Positions 19,860 through 28,544 of a stretch of DNA of 64,000 nucleotides are shown one piece after another. Origin of the DNA: Chondrinema litorale (lineage in GTDB: Bacteria > Bacteroidota > Bacteroidia > Cytophagales > Flammeovirgaceae); contig NZ_CP111063.1 in assembly GCF_026250525.1 (NCBI RefSeq), forward strand, positions 1 through 64,000. The letters run 5' to 3'. The position numbers and the translations under genes were made by a program. A model generated the notes under the pieces. It saw nothing but the letters and a program-made list of their open reading frames with translations. It made no database searches and was not told the DNA's origin. How positions within the stretch are numbered: the first letter of the stretch is position 1; every line of letters begins with the position of its first letter.

Positions 19860-20870
19860 TTAATCTAATAGCTTGTGTTTTTTTAAGGCATTGAACAATG
19901 GTTTCTCTAATTGCTTTTTAATTTCTTTATTGGCGTAACCTATCCAGTCTATTTCATCATATAAATTCATTGCCGCATCAAACTTGTTACCATAGCCATC
20001 GGTAATCTCAATTCCCACTTCCTCTGCAATCAAAATCACACAAATATCATAAGGGTGGCAAATGTGTCCCTTTTTCCTTCCTTCTGCTTTTAGTCGCTTA
20101 TTTAACAATGTTCGTACATCGGCAACAAAACGATCGTGACCAACCAATAACTCATACATTTGCCCACCTGTAGAAATGTACTGATCTTCGAAAACAATGG
20201 TTTTGCCTTCTTCTGCATCTGGAAAAACCTCACTCAACATGTCTTCTTCTATAGCTGCCAGTATTTCTCTACCCGGAGGAAAAAATCTTGAAATTTGACC
20301 GAAACCACCATATAGTGTAGCTGATTTTGATGGTCTTAAAGGCAATACTTTCAATTCGTTGCTTTCCAGATGTCTACTAAACCTGTTTGCTCCGTCCCCT
20401 TTTATAGCCCATAGCGTGTCGCTGTAGGCACTTCTGGTTGTTGGTAACTCTACCATTACGGCAACTTCTATATCACTAAGATGATTTTCTGGTTTATTTG
20501 GTGCTGCACCAGCCAGAAAAAACGCAGATCTTTTATCGTACATAATCCCTCTGGTGCCATCTATGGGGTCCATTATAATTTTTACGGCAACATTTCCATC
20601 ACTGGCTGGCAGCTTGAAACCTCCTTCACTCTCTTCTTCTATGCCCTCAGCCAACAATACGACTCCTCCCAGACTTTCAGAATGTTGCTTTAACAATGGA
20701 ACAATGATATCCTCAACATCTTTATCAATCTGATATATGGTATCTGCGGCTGCCTCTTCATGTACTGCCGAAAGGGTTTCTATGGATTGCTCTTTGAGAG
20801 ATTTGATTACTTTATTACAAACCGCTTCGCCTATCTCACACAAAATGTCTTTTATTAACTGATGATTCAT
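19860..20870 (-). CDS. inositol monophosphatase-family phosphatase
   Basis: This 336-residue soluble protein belongs to the FIG superfamily of Mg2+/Li+-dependent phosphatases. The metal-binding motif IMDPIDGTRG (about residues 98-107) corresponds to the family WVIDPLDGT signature, and an acidic LLAEGIEEESEGG segment upstream supplies the first metal ligand. A C-terminal HPYDICVILIAEEVG segment corresponds to the second family motif. It is longer than typical SuhB (~270 residues), and the substrate (inositol phosphate, 3'-phosphoadenosine phosphate or a sugar phosphate) cannot be told. The start ATG is followed by MNHQLIKD. Confidence 0.82.
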   Translation of the reverse strand: MNHQLIKDILCEIGEAVCNKVIKSLKEQSIETLSAVHEEAAADTIYQIDKDVEDIIVPLLKQHSESLGGVVLLAEGIEEESEGGFKLPASDGNVAVKIIMDPIDGTRGIMYDKRSAFFLAGAAPNKPENHLSDIEVAVMVELPTTRSAYSDTLWAIKGDGANRFSRHLESNELKVLPLRPSKSATLYGGFGQISRFFPPGREILAAIEEDMLSEVFPDAEEGKTIVFEDQYISTGGQMYELLVGHDRFVADVRTLLNKRLKAEGRKKGHICHPYDICVILIAEEVGIEITDGYGNKFDAAMNLYDEIDWIGYANKEIKKQLEKPLFNALKKHKLLD

Positions 20871-20984
20871 CTCTCTTTAATTACAATTAAGCTATAAAAC
20901 TTTTAAAAAGACCAAAATATAGTTATCAAATAAACAATATAAAATGCTTTACATAAAGATTTATCTGATCTTTAGAAATAAAAA

Positions 20985-21008
20985 AAGGTACTGCTCTCAC
21001 AGTACCTT
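20985..21008 (-). terminator. intrinsic terminator after the single-domain response regulator
   Basis: There is a perfect 9-bp inverted repeat, AAGGTACTG (20985-20993) and CAGTACCTT (21000-21008), with a 6-base loop. Read on the minus strand, it is followed by a run of T residues (complement of the A run at 20979-20986). It lies just 3' of the response regulator gene. Confidence 0.85.
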
Positions 21009-21030
21009 CTATAAATGTTTAAGGATTATT

Positions 21031-21405
21031 TTAATCAAATATCTCTTTAATACCTGCAGCACTCAAAGGTTTAATAACATGTCCTCCAACAAATGGATAC
21101 ATATTAGTTCTTTTACTATCTGCCGGATGAATTGAAGAAGTCAACACATAAATTTTTGTCTCTGGATATTTTGGGTAAAATTTTGATGCATACATATCCA
21201 AAAATTGGAACCCGTCCATAATCGGCATAATCAAATCAAGTATAATTTTCTCAGGAAAATTACCAGAGGCTGCTAATTCATTTAGAATATTATCCGCTTC
21301 AGAACCATTTTTGGCAATCACTCTCTTGATATTGCCTTGATATTTGTTGATCATTCTTTCATTGATCAAAACATCTATTTCATCGTCCTCTATTATAAGT
21401 ATCAT
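21031..21405 (-). CDS. single-domain response regulator (receiver only)
   Basis: This 124-residue protein consists of one receiver domain: acidic pocket IIEDDE (4-9), phosphoacceptor Asp57 (ILDLIMPIMDG), the T/S switch residue in YVLTSS and the conserved Lys in HVIKPL. The start was set at the ATG at 21405 (MILIIEDD). The frame is open a further 63 bp upstream, but that extension encodes a hydrophobic stretch outside the fold. There is no output domain, so it probably acts by protein contact or in a phosphorelay, with PAS/GAF kinases elsewhere in the genome as likely partners. It is flanked by two strong terminators and so is expressed alone. Confidence 0.9.
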   Translation of the reverse strand: MILIIEDDEIDVLINERMINKYQGNIKRVIAKNGSEADNILNELAASGNFPEKIILDLIMPIMDGFQFLDMYASKFYPKYPETKIYVLTSSIHPADSKRTNMYPFVGGHVIKPLSAAGIKEIFD

Positions 21406-21519
21406 TATTCTTACCTTTAGAGCATAAATATATAAGAAAAAACTCCAAACGTGAGAAAATAATTGCATAATCCAATTTTTTATTGATAAAATTAAAATTT
21501 ATTAGGAACTGATCTAAGT

Positions 21520-21553
21520 AACAAGGCCCACAATACGAGTTGTGGGCCTTGTT
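21520..21553 (-). terminator. strong hairpin terminator after susD
   Basis: There is a perfect 14-bp inverted repeat: left arm AACAAGGCCCACAA (21520-21533), 6-base loop, right arm TTGTGGGCCTTGTT (21540-21553). It lies 33 bp beyond the susD stop and 115 bp before the response regulator gene start. No long T run follows on the minus strand, but the stem is GC-rich and very stable. Confidence 0.8.
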
Positions 21554-21585
21554 AGTGCTAAAAAATTCGGCATGTTAACTTATTA

Positions 21586-23217
21586 TTAATATCCTGAGTT
21601 TTGTTCGTATCCAGCAGGAGTTCTATCAATCTGATCTTGAGGAATAGGTCTCAATACATGGAAACTCTGAATATTCGCTGCTGCAACTGGATTATATAAT
21701 GACACTCTCTCTAATAATTTTCCTGTTCTGGTTAGATCTTCCCATCTGTGCATTTCTCCAAATAACTCTCTAGCGCGTTCATCCAAAATAAAATCTAAAT
21801 CTACATCTGATGCTGTAATCTTCATCGCATCTTCAGAACCAGGATAAGCAGCTCTTACTCTTACTGCATTCAAATAATCTACAGCTTCATCATCCATACC
21901 TAGTTGGTGTAGCGCCTCAGCAGCAATCAAATAAGCATCTGCCAAACGCATTACAATAAAATCTCTTTGCCCTGCTTCCCACTGGCGATCTGGACGAGTT
22001 GGATCTATAAATTTATTTACAGAAGCAAATACTCTTTCGTCATAATCACTTGGTGAAAAAACTTCGTACGGCACTGCATCTTTTTCTGCCTGTGTCCATT
22101 CAACACCTGGTAAAAAAACAGATGTATCTCCGATATTATATAGAAGATTTCCAGAGCCATCTGTCGGTATACTACCTTCAAAATTTGCATACCATACATG
22201 CTTGAACCCTTCTGCATAGCGAACATCAATATCTCTATTCCATAAACCTAACATAAAGTCTGTAGGCTTAAATCTTTTCCAAGGTCTACCATTTTCTGTG
22301 TCACGTTGCATACCTTGTAGTTTGTCATATTCCATTAAAAAGTATAAATGGAAGCGATTACCATTTCCATTAATCAACCAGTTATCTGTATTTTGTACTG
22401 TCCAAATTACTTCTGAATTAACCTGTGAGTCTATCCCCCAAAGAGAACCCCAATCTTCTATTAAACTAAAGCTATAATTTTCAATTACACCATTCATTAA
22501 GTTATAAGCTGATTGAAAATCGCTATCATTATATGTAAGATAAGCTCTGGTTAAATACACTTTAGCAAGTAAAAACTCTGCTGCTGGTTTAGTTGCACGG
22601 CCGTAATCACTTTGTGTCTCTGGCAAATTGGCTATAGCAAACTCTAAGTCAGGAATGATACCATCAGCATATATGGTTTCTCTTGAGGTTCTGTTTGCTT
22701 CTAGCTCTAACCCTTGTGTTTCATCAAGCGAAAAGTGGATATCGCCATAATGCTTGGTTAAAGTAAAATAATAAAGTGCTCTTAAGAAACGAGCTTCAGC
22801 TACTCTTAAAGTTTTGTCAGCTTCTAGTAAATCAATATCTGGAGCTCTACCAATAACTGCATTTGTTTGATTAATTGCTTGATAGAAATCTCTCCAAAGA
22901 TCACGCGCATATTGAGTTGCTGGGTTTAATCGAGTATCATACTGATTAAAACCTTTGTGGCTACCATCAGCACCATTGGTAAAAATATCTGTACCAAAAA
23001 CCGTCATAGTACCTCCTATTTCTTGTCCCCAGAAATTTTTGGTTGGTGTGTAACAAGCCCTTACTGCATCTTCAAAACCGTCTGGAGTTGGGTAGTAAGA
23101 ACCAGCAGAAACGTCGGTTACCAACTCTTCTTCTAGAAAACTTTCACATGACTGGCTAAAGAAAGCCACAATAGCCATACTTAAAATTATATTTATATAT
23201 CTTTTCATTTTCATCAA
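21586..23217 (-). CDS. SusD/RagB-family nutrient-binding lipoprotein
   Basis: This 543-residue protein has a lipoprotein signal peptide (lipobox FSQSC, Cys about residue 24). It shows the hallmarks of SusD: FLEEEL after the lipid anchor, VAEARFLRALYYFTLTKHYGD (~135-155), the RATKPAAEFLLAKVYL helices and a C-terminal RPIPQDQIDRTPAGYEQNSGY ending. SusD proteins are the surface lids that bind glycan or peptide ligands over the SusC pore. It follows susC by 9 bp in the same operon, under the ECF sigma/FecR pair upstream. The substrate cannot be inferred because no glycoside hydrolase or peptidase is encoded in this operon. Confidence 0.95.
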   Translation of the reverse strand: MMKMKRYINIILSMAIVAFFSQSCESFLEEELVTDVSAGSYYPTPDGFEDAVRACYTPTKNFWGQEIGGTMTVFGTDIFTNGADGSHKGFNQYDTRLNPATQYARDLWRDFYQAINQTNAVIGRAPDIDLLEADKTLRVAEARFLRALYYFTLTKHYGDIHFSLDETQGLELEANRTSRETIYADGIIPDLEFAIANLPETQSDYGRATKPAAEFLLAKVYLTRAYLTYNDSDFQSAYNLMNGVIENYSFSLIEDWGSLWGIDSQVNSEVIWTVQNTDNWLINGNGNRFHLYFLMEYDKLQGMQRDTENGRPWKRFKPTDFMLGLWNRDIDVRYAEGFKHVWYANFEGSIPTDGSGNLLYNIGDTSVFLPGVEWTQAEKDAVPYEVFSPSDYDERVFASVNKFIDPTRPDRQWEAGQRDFIVMRLADAYLIAAEALHQLGMDDEAVDYLNAVRVRAAYPGSEDAMKITASDVDLDFILDERARELFGEMHRWEDLTRTGKLLERVSLYNPVAAANIQSFHVLRPIPQDQIDRTPAGYEQNSGY

Positions 23218-23226
23218 TTTTTCTAA

Positions 23227-26200
23227 TTAGAAACTAATATTAAGACCCATTAAGAATAACTTATTAGAAGGAAGATCTTCCGCTTCAATGTCTCCATCTG
23301 TTTCAGGATCAAATGATTCATATTTAGCATAATACCAAGGTGTTTGTGCAGAGGCATATACTCTTAATGATTTAACTTTTAGTTTTTCAGTAATAGAGCT
23401 TGGGAAGTTATAACCCAAATTGATGTTTCTCAACTTGATAAAACTGCCATCAAAGTATCTTAAAGTGGATACATACCTTGGTCTTTCCTGATTGAGGTTT
23501 GGTCTTGGATAAGCATTAGTTGGGTTGTCAATTGTCCAGTAATCTACGTTTAGGTTATTATATCTCGCAAATAAAGAATTATTTGAGTCGTGGAAACGGC
23601 TTCTGATTGTTTGGCCCCAACGAGCAAAGAAGAAAAATGATAAGTCAAACCCTTTGTATTCAAAACGGTTGGTAATACCTCCTGACCAGTCAGGCACATC
23701 AGTACCAATTATTGTACGGTCTTCTGGACCAGCTTTACCATCAGGCACACCTTCTGGACCACTTAAATCTGCTACTTTTATATAGCCTGGTTCTGAATTA
23801 TCAAATGCGGCTGCTTCTGCTGCTTCGTTTGCTTGCCAGATTCCAGCTTTTTGATAATCGTAGAAAACGTTTAGTGGTTCTCCAATAAACCAGTTATTTC
23901 CTGGGTCATCAACTGCACCATTATAAAGCTCTACGATTTCTTCTTTATTGGTAAACCAGTTAATATCAGTTGTCCAACGGAAACCACTTGGAGAATCGAA
24001 GTTTACTGTAGAAAGTGTTAATTCGAAACCGGTATTTCTGGTAGCACCTACATTTTGAAGTACATTGTTATACCCTGATGTATATGGGAGTTGAAATTCT
24101 AAAAGCAGGTCTGTAGTATTTGCAACATAGAAATCCATAGAACCAGAAATTCTACCACCTAAAATCCCGAAATCTAAACCAACATCAGTAGTAGAAGTTC
24201 TTTCCCAACCTAATTGATCATTTGGAATTTCATTAAGTCTATATCCAAATGCTGGAGAACTTCCAAATACATAAGTTGTATTAGCTAATCTACCTTGTGT
24301 TCTGTAAGGATCGATAGAAGTATTACCTACTTGACCATAACTTGCTCTTAGTTTCAATTCGTCAAAAAATGTTTGACCAGCCATAAAAGGTTCATCTATT
24401 ACTCTCCAACCTAAAGAAACACCTGGGAAGTATGACCATTTATTTTCATCAGCTAAACGAGAAGACCCATCAGCTCTTAATGTAAACTGGAAAAGGTATT
24501 TATCTTTATAACTATAGTTAACACGCCCCATATAAGAAGCTAAGCTCCATTCTATCAAATTACTACCAAAACCGGTTGGTTCTTCTGCACTACCTATGTT
24601 GTAAAACTCCTGAGACTCATAAGGTAAGCCTGTTACAAATATATTTGTATTTTCTTCTCTATCTTCTTGTATACTTTGTAGTAGCGTAACACCAAAATCA
24701 TGGTTAATTCCAAGTTGTTTGTTATACGTTAATATATTCTCAAGTGTATAAGCAAATTCTTCTCTGTATTCTTGACCAGCATTTGGCGCAGCACCTCTTC
24801 TTGCATTGGTCATACTTGCTTGAAACAAACCTCTTCTTCTTGTTCTAATATCAGGACCTACATTCACCCTATATTTTAAGCCTTCAGCGATTTTAAACTC
24901 ACCATAAATAGAAGCAAAAATTCTATTAAATTTTCTTTCATCTAGGTAGGCACCATCTACAATTTCTGCCAATGGATTTGTTCTAATACCATCGATAATC
25001 GGTAAGAATATCAGGTTTCCTTCATCATCATATGGAACACCTAGAGGGTTGTTAGAAAGTGCCTCTCCTACCGGATTACTCGCCCAGTTTTGAATAGATC
25101 TTGAAAGCATTGTAGAGGTACCAATTCTTATGCGATCTCCTATTTTTTGATCTACATTAATACTTAAGGTATATCTGGTAAAATCCATCGTTTTGATAAT
25201 ACCTTCTTCTTTAAAGTACCCACCAGCAATAGAGAAAGTTGTATTTTCACTTCCTCCTGAAATACTCACCTGATGGCTATTTTGAGAACCTTGAGAGAAA
25301 ATTAAGTCTTGGTAATCAGTAGATCTACCTTGTTCAATAGATATAAGCTCTACAGGGTCTTCAAATACGATATCATCTGAAGGTATAGTGCCATCCCAAG
25401 CAGCATTACCATCCGCATCTCTTCTTCTAGATTCGCGTTTCATGTCGGCAAATTGCGGCCCGTTCATCATATCTACTTGGTTAATTACCTTAGATACCCC
25501 ATAATAGCCATCATAAGAAACATTAATAGTTCCTGCTTTACCTCTTTTAGTAGTTATCAAAATAACGCCATTTGCACCTCTAGAACCATAAATAGCTGTT
25601 GCAGCAGCATCTTTTAAAACTTCTATTGATTCTATATTTTGTTGGTTAAAATCAAAAATACTTCCTGACAATGGTATACCATCTACTACATACAATGGAT
25701 CATTGGAAGCATTAATAGAACGACGACCACGAATTCTTATAGTAGCATTTTGACCTGGTCTACCACCTTGCGGAGTAATGTCTACACCAGCTACTCTACC
25801 TTGCATAGCAGATACTGCGTTTGATACGGGTAATTCAGAAATTTCTTTAGCAGATACAGAACCAATAGCAGCCGTTACATCTCTTTTCTCTTGCGTACCA
25901 TAACCTACTACAATTACCTCTTCTAGTTGCTCTAAGTCTTCTTCTAATGTTACAGTAAAATTGGTTTTTGTTCCTACAGTAACTTCTTGAGATACATAAC
26001 CAATATAGCTAAAAACCAACACATCTTCTTGTGAGGCTTCCATGCTAAATTTACCATTTAAATCGGTTGTTGTACCTGTAGCTGTACCTTTTAAAATAAT
26101 ACTTACTCCGGGTAGTGGTTCACTATCAGTACCTGCATAAACAACACCTGTTATACTTATTTGCTGTTCTGCTAAATCAACATCTACTTCTTCAACTACT

Positions 26201-26568
26201 TTCTCATTGTCTTCTTTGTTATCGACAACAATATTATTATTAATTCTTTTGAATTTGAGATTTGCAGTTTTAGATAATTCGATTAAAACAGTTTCTAAAG
26301 ACTTACCTTCGAAAGTATTCGTGATTTTTATATTGTTATCAAGGTTCTTTCTTGCATAAGAAAATCGAAAATCTGTTCTATGCTCAATGGCTTTAAAAGT
26401 CTGCTTGAGTGTAGCATCTTTTAAATTAAGTGTGAGGTATACATCCTTTATACTTTGTGCACTTCCTGGGTCTGCCATTATAAACCCATAAAAGATACAT
26501 TGGATGATAAAACCATATAATGCCCTTTTTGATAGCATTTTTATTAGGTGTATAGTTTCTTTTTTCAT
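23227..26568 (-). CDS. SusC-type TonB-dependent receptor with STN signalling domain
   Basis: This ~1113-residue outer-membrane protein starts at the ATG at 26568 (MKKETIHL); the frame is open 54 bp further but that part is not needed. A signal segment is followed by an STN (secretin/TonB short N-terminal) domain (~40-115), a carboxypeptidase-like beta-sandwich (~135-215), a TonB-box-like stretch (EEVIVVGYGTQ), the plug domain with the SusC signature (DPLYVVDGIP, IESIEVLKDAAATAIYGSRGANG) and a beta-barrel ending in FLMGLNISF with terminal aromatic Phe. The STN domain is the part that contacts FecR anti-sigma factors, which fits the adjacent fecR and ECF sigma genes. It imports an oligomer captured by the SusD downstream. 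Confidence 0.95.
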   Translation of the reverse strand: MKKETIHLIKMLSKRALYGFIIQCIFYGFIMADPGSAQSIKDVYLTLNLKDATLKQTFKAIEHRTDFRFSYARKNLDNNIKITNTFEGKSLETVLIELSKTANLKFKRINNNIVVDNKEDNEKVVEEVDVDLAEQQISITGVVYAGTDSEPLPGVSIILKGTATGTTTDLNGKFSMEASQEDVLVFSYIGYVSQEVTVGTKTNFTVTLEEDLEQLEEVIVVGYGTQEKRDVTAAIGSVSAKEISELPVSNAVSAMQGRVAGVDITPQGGRPGQNATIRIRGRRSINASNDPLYVVDGIPLSGSIFDFNQQNIESIEVLKDAAATAIYGSRGANGVILITTKRGKAGTINVSYDGYYGVSKVINQVDMMNGPQFADMKRESRRRDADGNAAWDGTIPSDDIVFEDPVELISIEQGRSTDYQDLIFSQGSQNSHQVSISGGSENTTFSIAGGYFKEEGIIKTMDFTRYTLSINVDQKIGDRIRIGTSTMLSRSIQNWASNPVGEALSNNPLGVPYDDEGNLIFLPIIDGIRTNPLAEIVDGAYLDERKFNRIFASIYGEFKIAEGLKYRVNVGPDIRTRRRGLFQASMTNARRGAAPNAGQEYREEFAYTLENILTYNKQLGINHDFGVTLLQSIQEDREENTNIFVTGLPYESQEFYNIGSAEEPTGFGSNLIEWSLASYMGRVNYSYKDKYLFQFTLRADGSSRLADENKWSYFPGVSLGWRVIDEPFMAGQTFFDELKLRASYGQVGNTSIDPYRTQGRLANTTYVFGSSPAFGYRLNEIPNDQLGWERTSTTDVGLDFGILGGRISGSMDFYVANTTDLLLEFQLPYTSGYNNVLQNVGATRNTGFELTLSTVNFDSPSGFRWTTDINWFTNKEEIVELYNGAVDDPGNNWFIGEPLNVFYDYQKAGIWQANEAAEAAAFDNSEPGYIKVADLSGPEGVPDGKAGPEDRTIIGTDVPDWSGGITNRFEYKGFDLSFFFFARWGQTIRSRFHDSNNSLFARYNNLNVDYWTIDNPTNAYPRPNLNQERPRYVSTLRYFDGSFIKLRNINLGYNFPSSITEKLKVKSLRVYASAQTPWYYAKYESFDPETDGDIEAEDLPSNKLFLMGLNISF

Positions 26569-26604
26569 ATTTTTAAGTGCTTTTGTTTTTAAAAATGATA
26601 AAAA

Positions 26605-26680
26605 GCATACTAGCCCGGTCATGTGTAGCGCTCCCCCAAGCGAATTTGCCCTGACCGGGTTTATTTTGTTGCCTGTATGC
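26605..26680 (-). promoter_or_regulatory. structured RNA leader / attenuator-like element between fecR and susC
   Basis: Read on the minus strand (as transcribed toward susC), three nested helices can be drawn: P1 GCATAC (26675-26680) with GTATGC (26605-26610); P2 CCCGGTCA (26652-26659) with TGACCGGG (26614-26621), extendable by one wobble pair; and P3 CGCT (26639-26642) with AGCG (26629-26632), whose loop carries a run of five G. The P1 3' strand is followed directly by TTTTT, so the element could act as an intrinsic terminator/attenuator or as a 5' leader for susC, whose start lies 36 bp downstream. The GC content is well above that of the flanking DNA. I do not recognise a known riboswitch. 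Confidence 0.6.
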
Positions 26681-26754
26681 CGGCACCTTGCATATAAAAA
26701 AAGATTGTTATCCTGAGTCGTAAGATTCCACTTTCATATTTACGCTTGTTTTAG

Positions 26755-27783
26755 TTAAAAAATGAGGATTTTTTTTCCAGATATACTATAGTTGAACTTA
26801 CAGGCCATACTCATGTTTTCAAGTATGTTCTTTAAAGATTCATTATGAAATTCGCCTGTAAATGGAGTAATTCTTCGATATTTTGATTTGATTTCGATTT
26901 CTACACCATACCATCGTTCCAACATCCGCTTAGACTCTTCAAATGGAGTATCATTAAAAATCAGATAGCCGTCTTTCCAGGCTATCACCTGTCGTATATC
27001 AAATGTTGAGCTGCTTGAAATACCAGTTTCTGTGTTAAAAGAGTAAGCTTCTCCCGGTATAAGATAATATGCTCCTATATCCTGTTTTACTTTTTTCTCG
27101 AAGCGATTGGTTATTTGAACTTTGCCAGTAGTTAGTGCTATGTTAATGTTACTTTCGTCTTGAAATGCTTTTATATTGAATGAAGTACCTAAAGCTTTTA
27201 CCTCAATCGAATCATTCACATACACTATAAAAGGCCTTGTTTTATCTTCTGCTATGTTAAAAAAGGCTTCTCCATTTAAATAGACTTTCCTTTCGTTGCC
27301 TTTAAAGCCTTCTTCAAACACCAACCTACTTTCGACATTTAACTTAATCTCAGTTCCATCTGGTAATAATAGTGTTGATTTTTGTCCTTTTGGATTTTCT
27401 CTAACCTCAAGCTTTACAGATGTAATCTCATTTTTTATTTTATGCTGTTCAAGCTTATAGGTATAAAGTGATATAAAAGCTACAATAAGCACTAATGAAG
27501 CTGCAATTAAAGATGACTGACGTTTATGTCTTCTTTTCAACTCATTATGTATAGCTTCTTTCTCATCATCTTTCTGAATTCTGCGGTCTAAGTTGTAAAA
27601 AGCATTTTCTGTAAAGAAATGACTTGAAACTGAAGAATCTTCTTCATCATTTTGAAAAAAAGAACTTTCAAGATAAGCTGCACCTTCTTTGGTATTAAAC
27701 CAAGAGATTACCTCTTCTGCTTCTGTTGTAGAAGCCTCATCGGCAAAATAGCGCAATATTTTATCTTTTTCAGGTCTTTTCAT
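26755..27783 (-). CDS. FecR-family anti-sigma factor
   Basis: This 342-residue protein has a cytoplasmic N-terminal region (~1-85) with the DUF4880-like pattern ILRYFADEASTTEAEEVISWF, one membrane segment (~89-108, SLIAASLVLIVAFISLYTY) and a periplasmic FecR domain (~125-225, TLLLPDGTEIKLNVESRL...GEAFFNIAEDKTRPFIV). A C-terminal DUF4974-type/secretin-like domain follows (ending LENMSMACKFNYSISGKKILIF). The start is the ATG at 27783 (MKRPEKDK). It transmits ligand occupancy of the STN domain of SusC to the ECF sigma factor upstream. A terminator lies between the sigma gene and this gene, so fecR needs its own promoter or read-through. Confidence 0.93.
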   Translation of the reverse strand: MKRPEKDKILRYFADEASTTEAEEVISWFNTKEGAAYLESSFFQNDEEDSSVSSHFFTENAFYNLDRRIQKDDEKEAIHNELKRRHKRQSSLIAASLVLIVAFISLYTYKLEQHKIKNEITSVKLEVRENPKGQKSTLLLPDGTEIKLNVESRLVFEEGFKGNERKVYLNGEAFFNIAEDKTRPFIVYVNDSIEVKALGTSFNIKAFQDESNINIALTTGKVQITNRFEKKVKQDIGAYYLIPGEAYSFNTETGISSSSTFDIRQVIAWKDGYLIFNDTPFEESKRMLERWYGVEIEIKSKYRRITPFTGEFHNESLKNILENMSMACKFNYSISGKKILIF

Positions 27784-27852
27784 TATTACACATCTTGTGC
27801 TTGTGTGTATTAATGACACCGTAAAGAACAGAAAGTATTACTCACAAAAAAA

Positions 27853-27877
27853 AAAAGAAGCTAATTGAGCTTCTTTT
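27853..27877 (-). terminator. intrinsic terminator between ECF sigma gene and fecR
   Basis: A 10-bp inverted repeat, AAAAGAAGCT (27853-27862) and AGCTTCTTTT (27868-27877), has a 5-base loop and is followed on the minus strand by a T run (complement of the A run at 27846-27856). It sits 13 bp past the sigma factor stop and about 70 bp before the fecR start, so it should separate sigma from fecR-susCD transcription at least partly. Confidence 0.8.
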
Positions 27878-27890
27878 AAAATTGAACAGA

Positions 27891-28415
27891 TTACTCAATA
27901 CTGCTTCTGACAAACTTATTTGCCCGATTATAATGGACTTTGACAGTATTTTCTGAGATATTAAATTGTCTGGCAATATCTTGATTTGTAAAGCCTTCAA
28001 GTTTTAGTTTTAAAACTTTCTGTCTAACAGGTGATAATGAATTAATTGATTCTTCTAACCTGCTCAAAGACTCATTAAAAATGACGGTTTCTTCTGTTGA
28101 TTCAGATACAACTGGAGAGATGAGTTGCTTTTCCATATGCCTGAGAATATCTCTTTTCCTACTTCTCAGTATATTTAAACATCTGTTTTTTAAGCACTTA
28201 AATAGGTAAGCTTCAATAGAATCAATCTCATCTAGTTGTTTTTGTGACTTCCATAGATTAACAAAAACCTCCTGAACAGCATCTTCTGCCAATTCGGGAA
28301 TCTTAAGTAATCTTAATGATTTTCGCAGCATTATTGGGTAAAACTGCTGAAAACATTTTTTAAAAGTCTGTGTTTCTACAGACTCCTTTTTTAGTAGTAG
28401 TTTTTCATTTCTCAT
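27891..28415 (-). CDS. ECF RNA polymerase sigma factor
   Basis: This 174-residue sigma-70 of the extracytoplasmic-function group has sigma2 (~15-85) with LAEDAVQEVFVNLWKSQKQL and a region-4 helix-turn-helix (~115-165) with LSPVRQKVLKLKLEGFTNQDIARQFNIS (quoted in parts) and TVKVHYNRANKFVR. The start was chosen at the ATG at 28415 (MRNEKLLL); the longer frame adds 18 poorly matching residues. It is encoded just upstream of fecR-susC-susD, the standard Bacteroidota trans-envelope cassette, and would activate that operon when the SusC ligand is present. It is transcribed divergently from the membrane protein gene at 28545. Confidence 0.93.
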   Translation of the reverse strand: MRNEKLLLKKESVETQTFKKCFQQFYPIMLRKSLRLLKIPELAEDAVQEVFVNLWKSQKQLDEIDSIEAYLFKCLKNRCLNILRSRKRDILRHMEKQLISPVVSESTEETVIFNESLSRLEESINSLSPVRQKVLKLKLEGFTNQDIARQFNISENTVKVHYNRANKFVRSSIE

Positions 28416-28544
28416 ATTTATGTGTGTTTCAGTTAGTATTACCTGAAAACTGAAACTATCAGATTTCAATACACAAGTTAAAAAATTTAGAATTAAATCC
28501 TATTAAGTTTTCTAAACTATATTTGAGAAAAATACCTGAAGTTT

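Noticed and set aside
21520..21553. Inverted repeat as an insertion-sequence end or attachment site
   Set aside because: A perfect hairpin just after the susD stop with a short loop is better explained as a terminator; no transposase, integrase or flanking duplication is seen.
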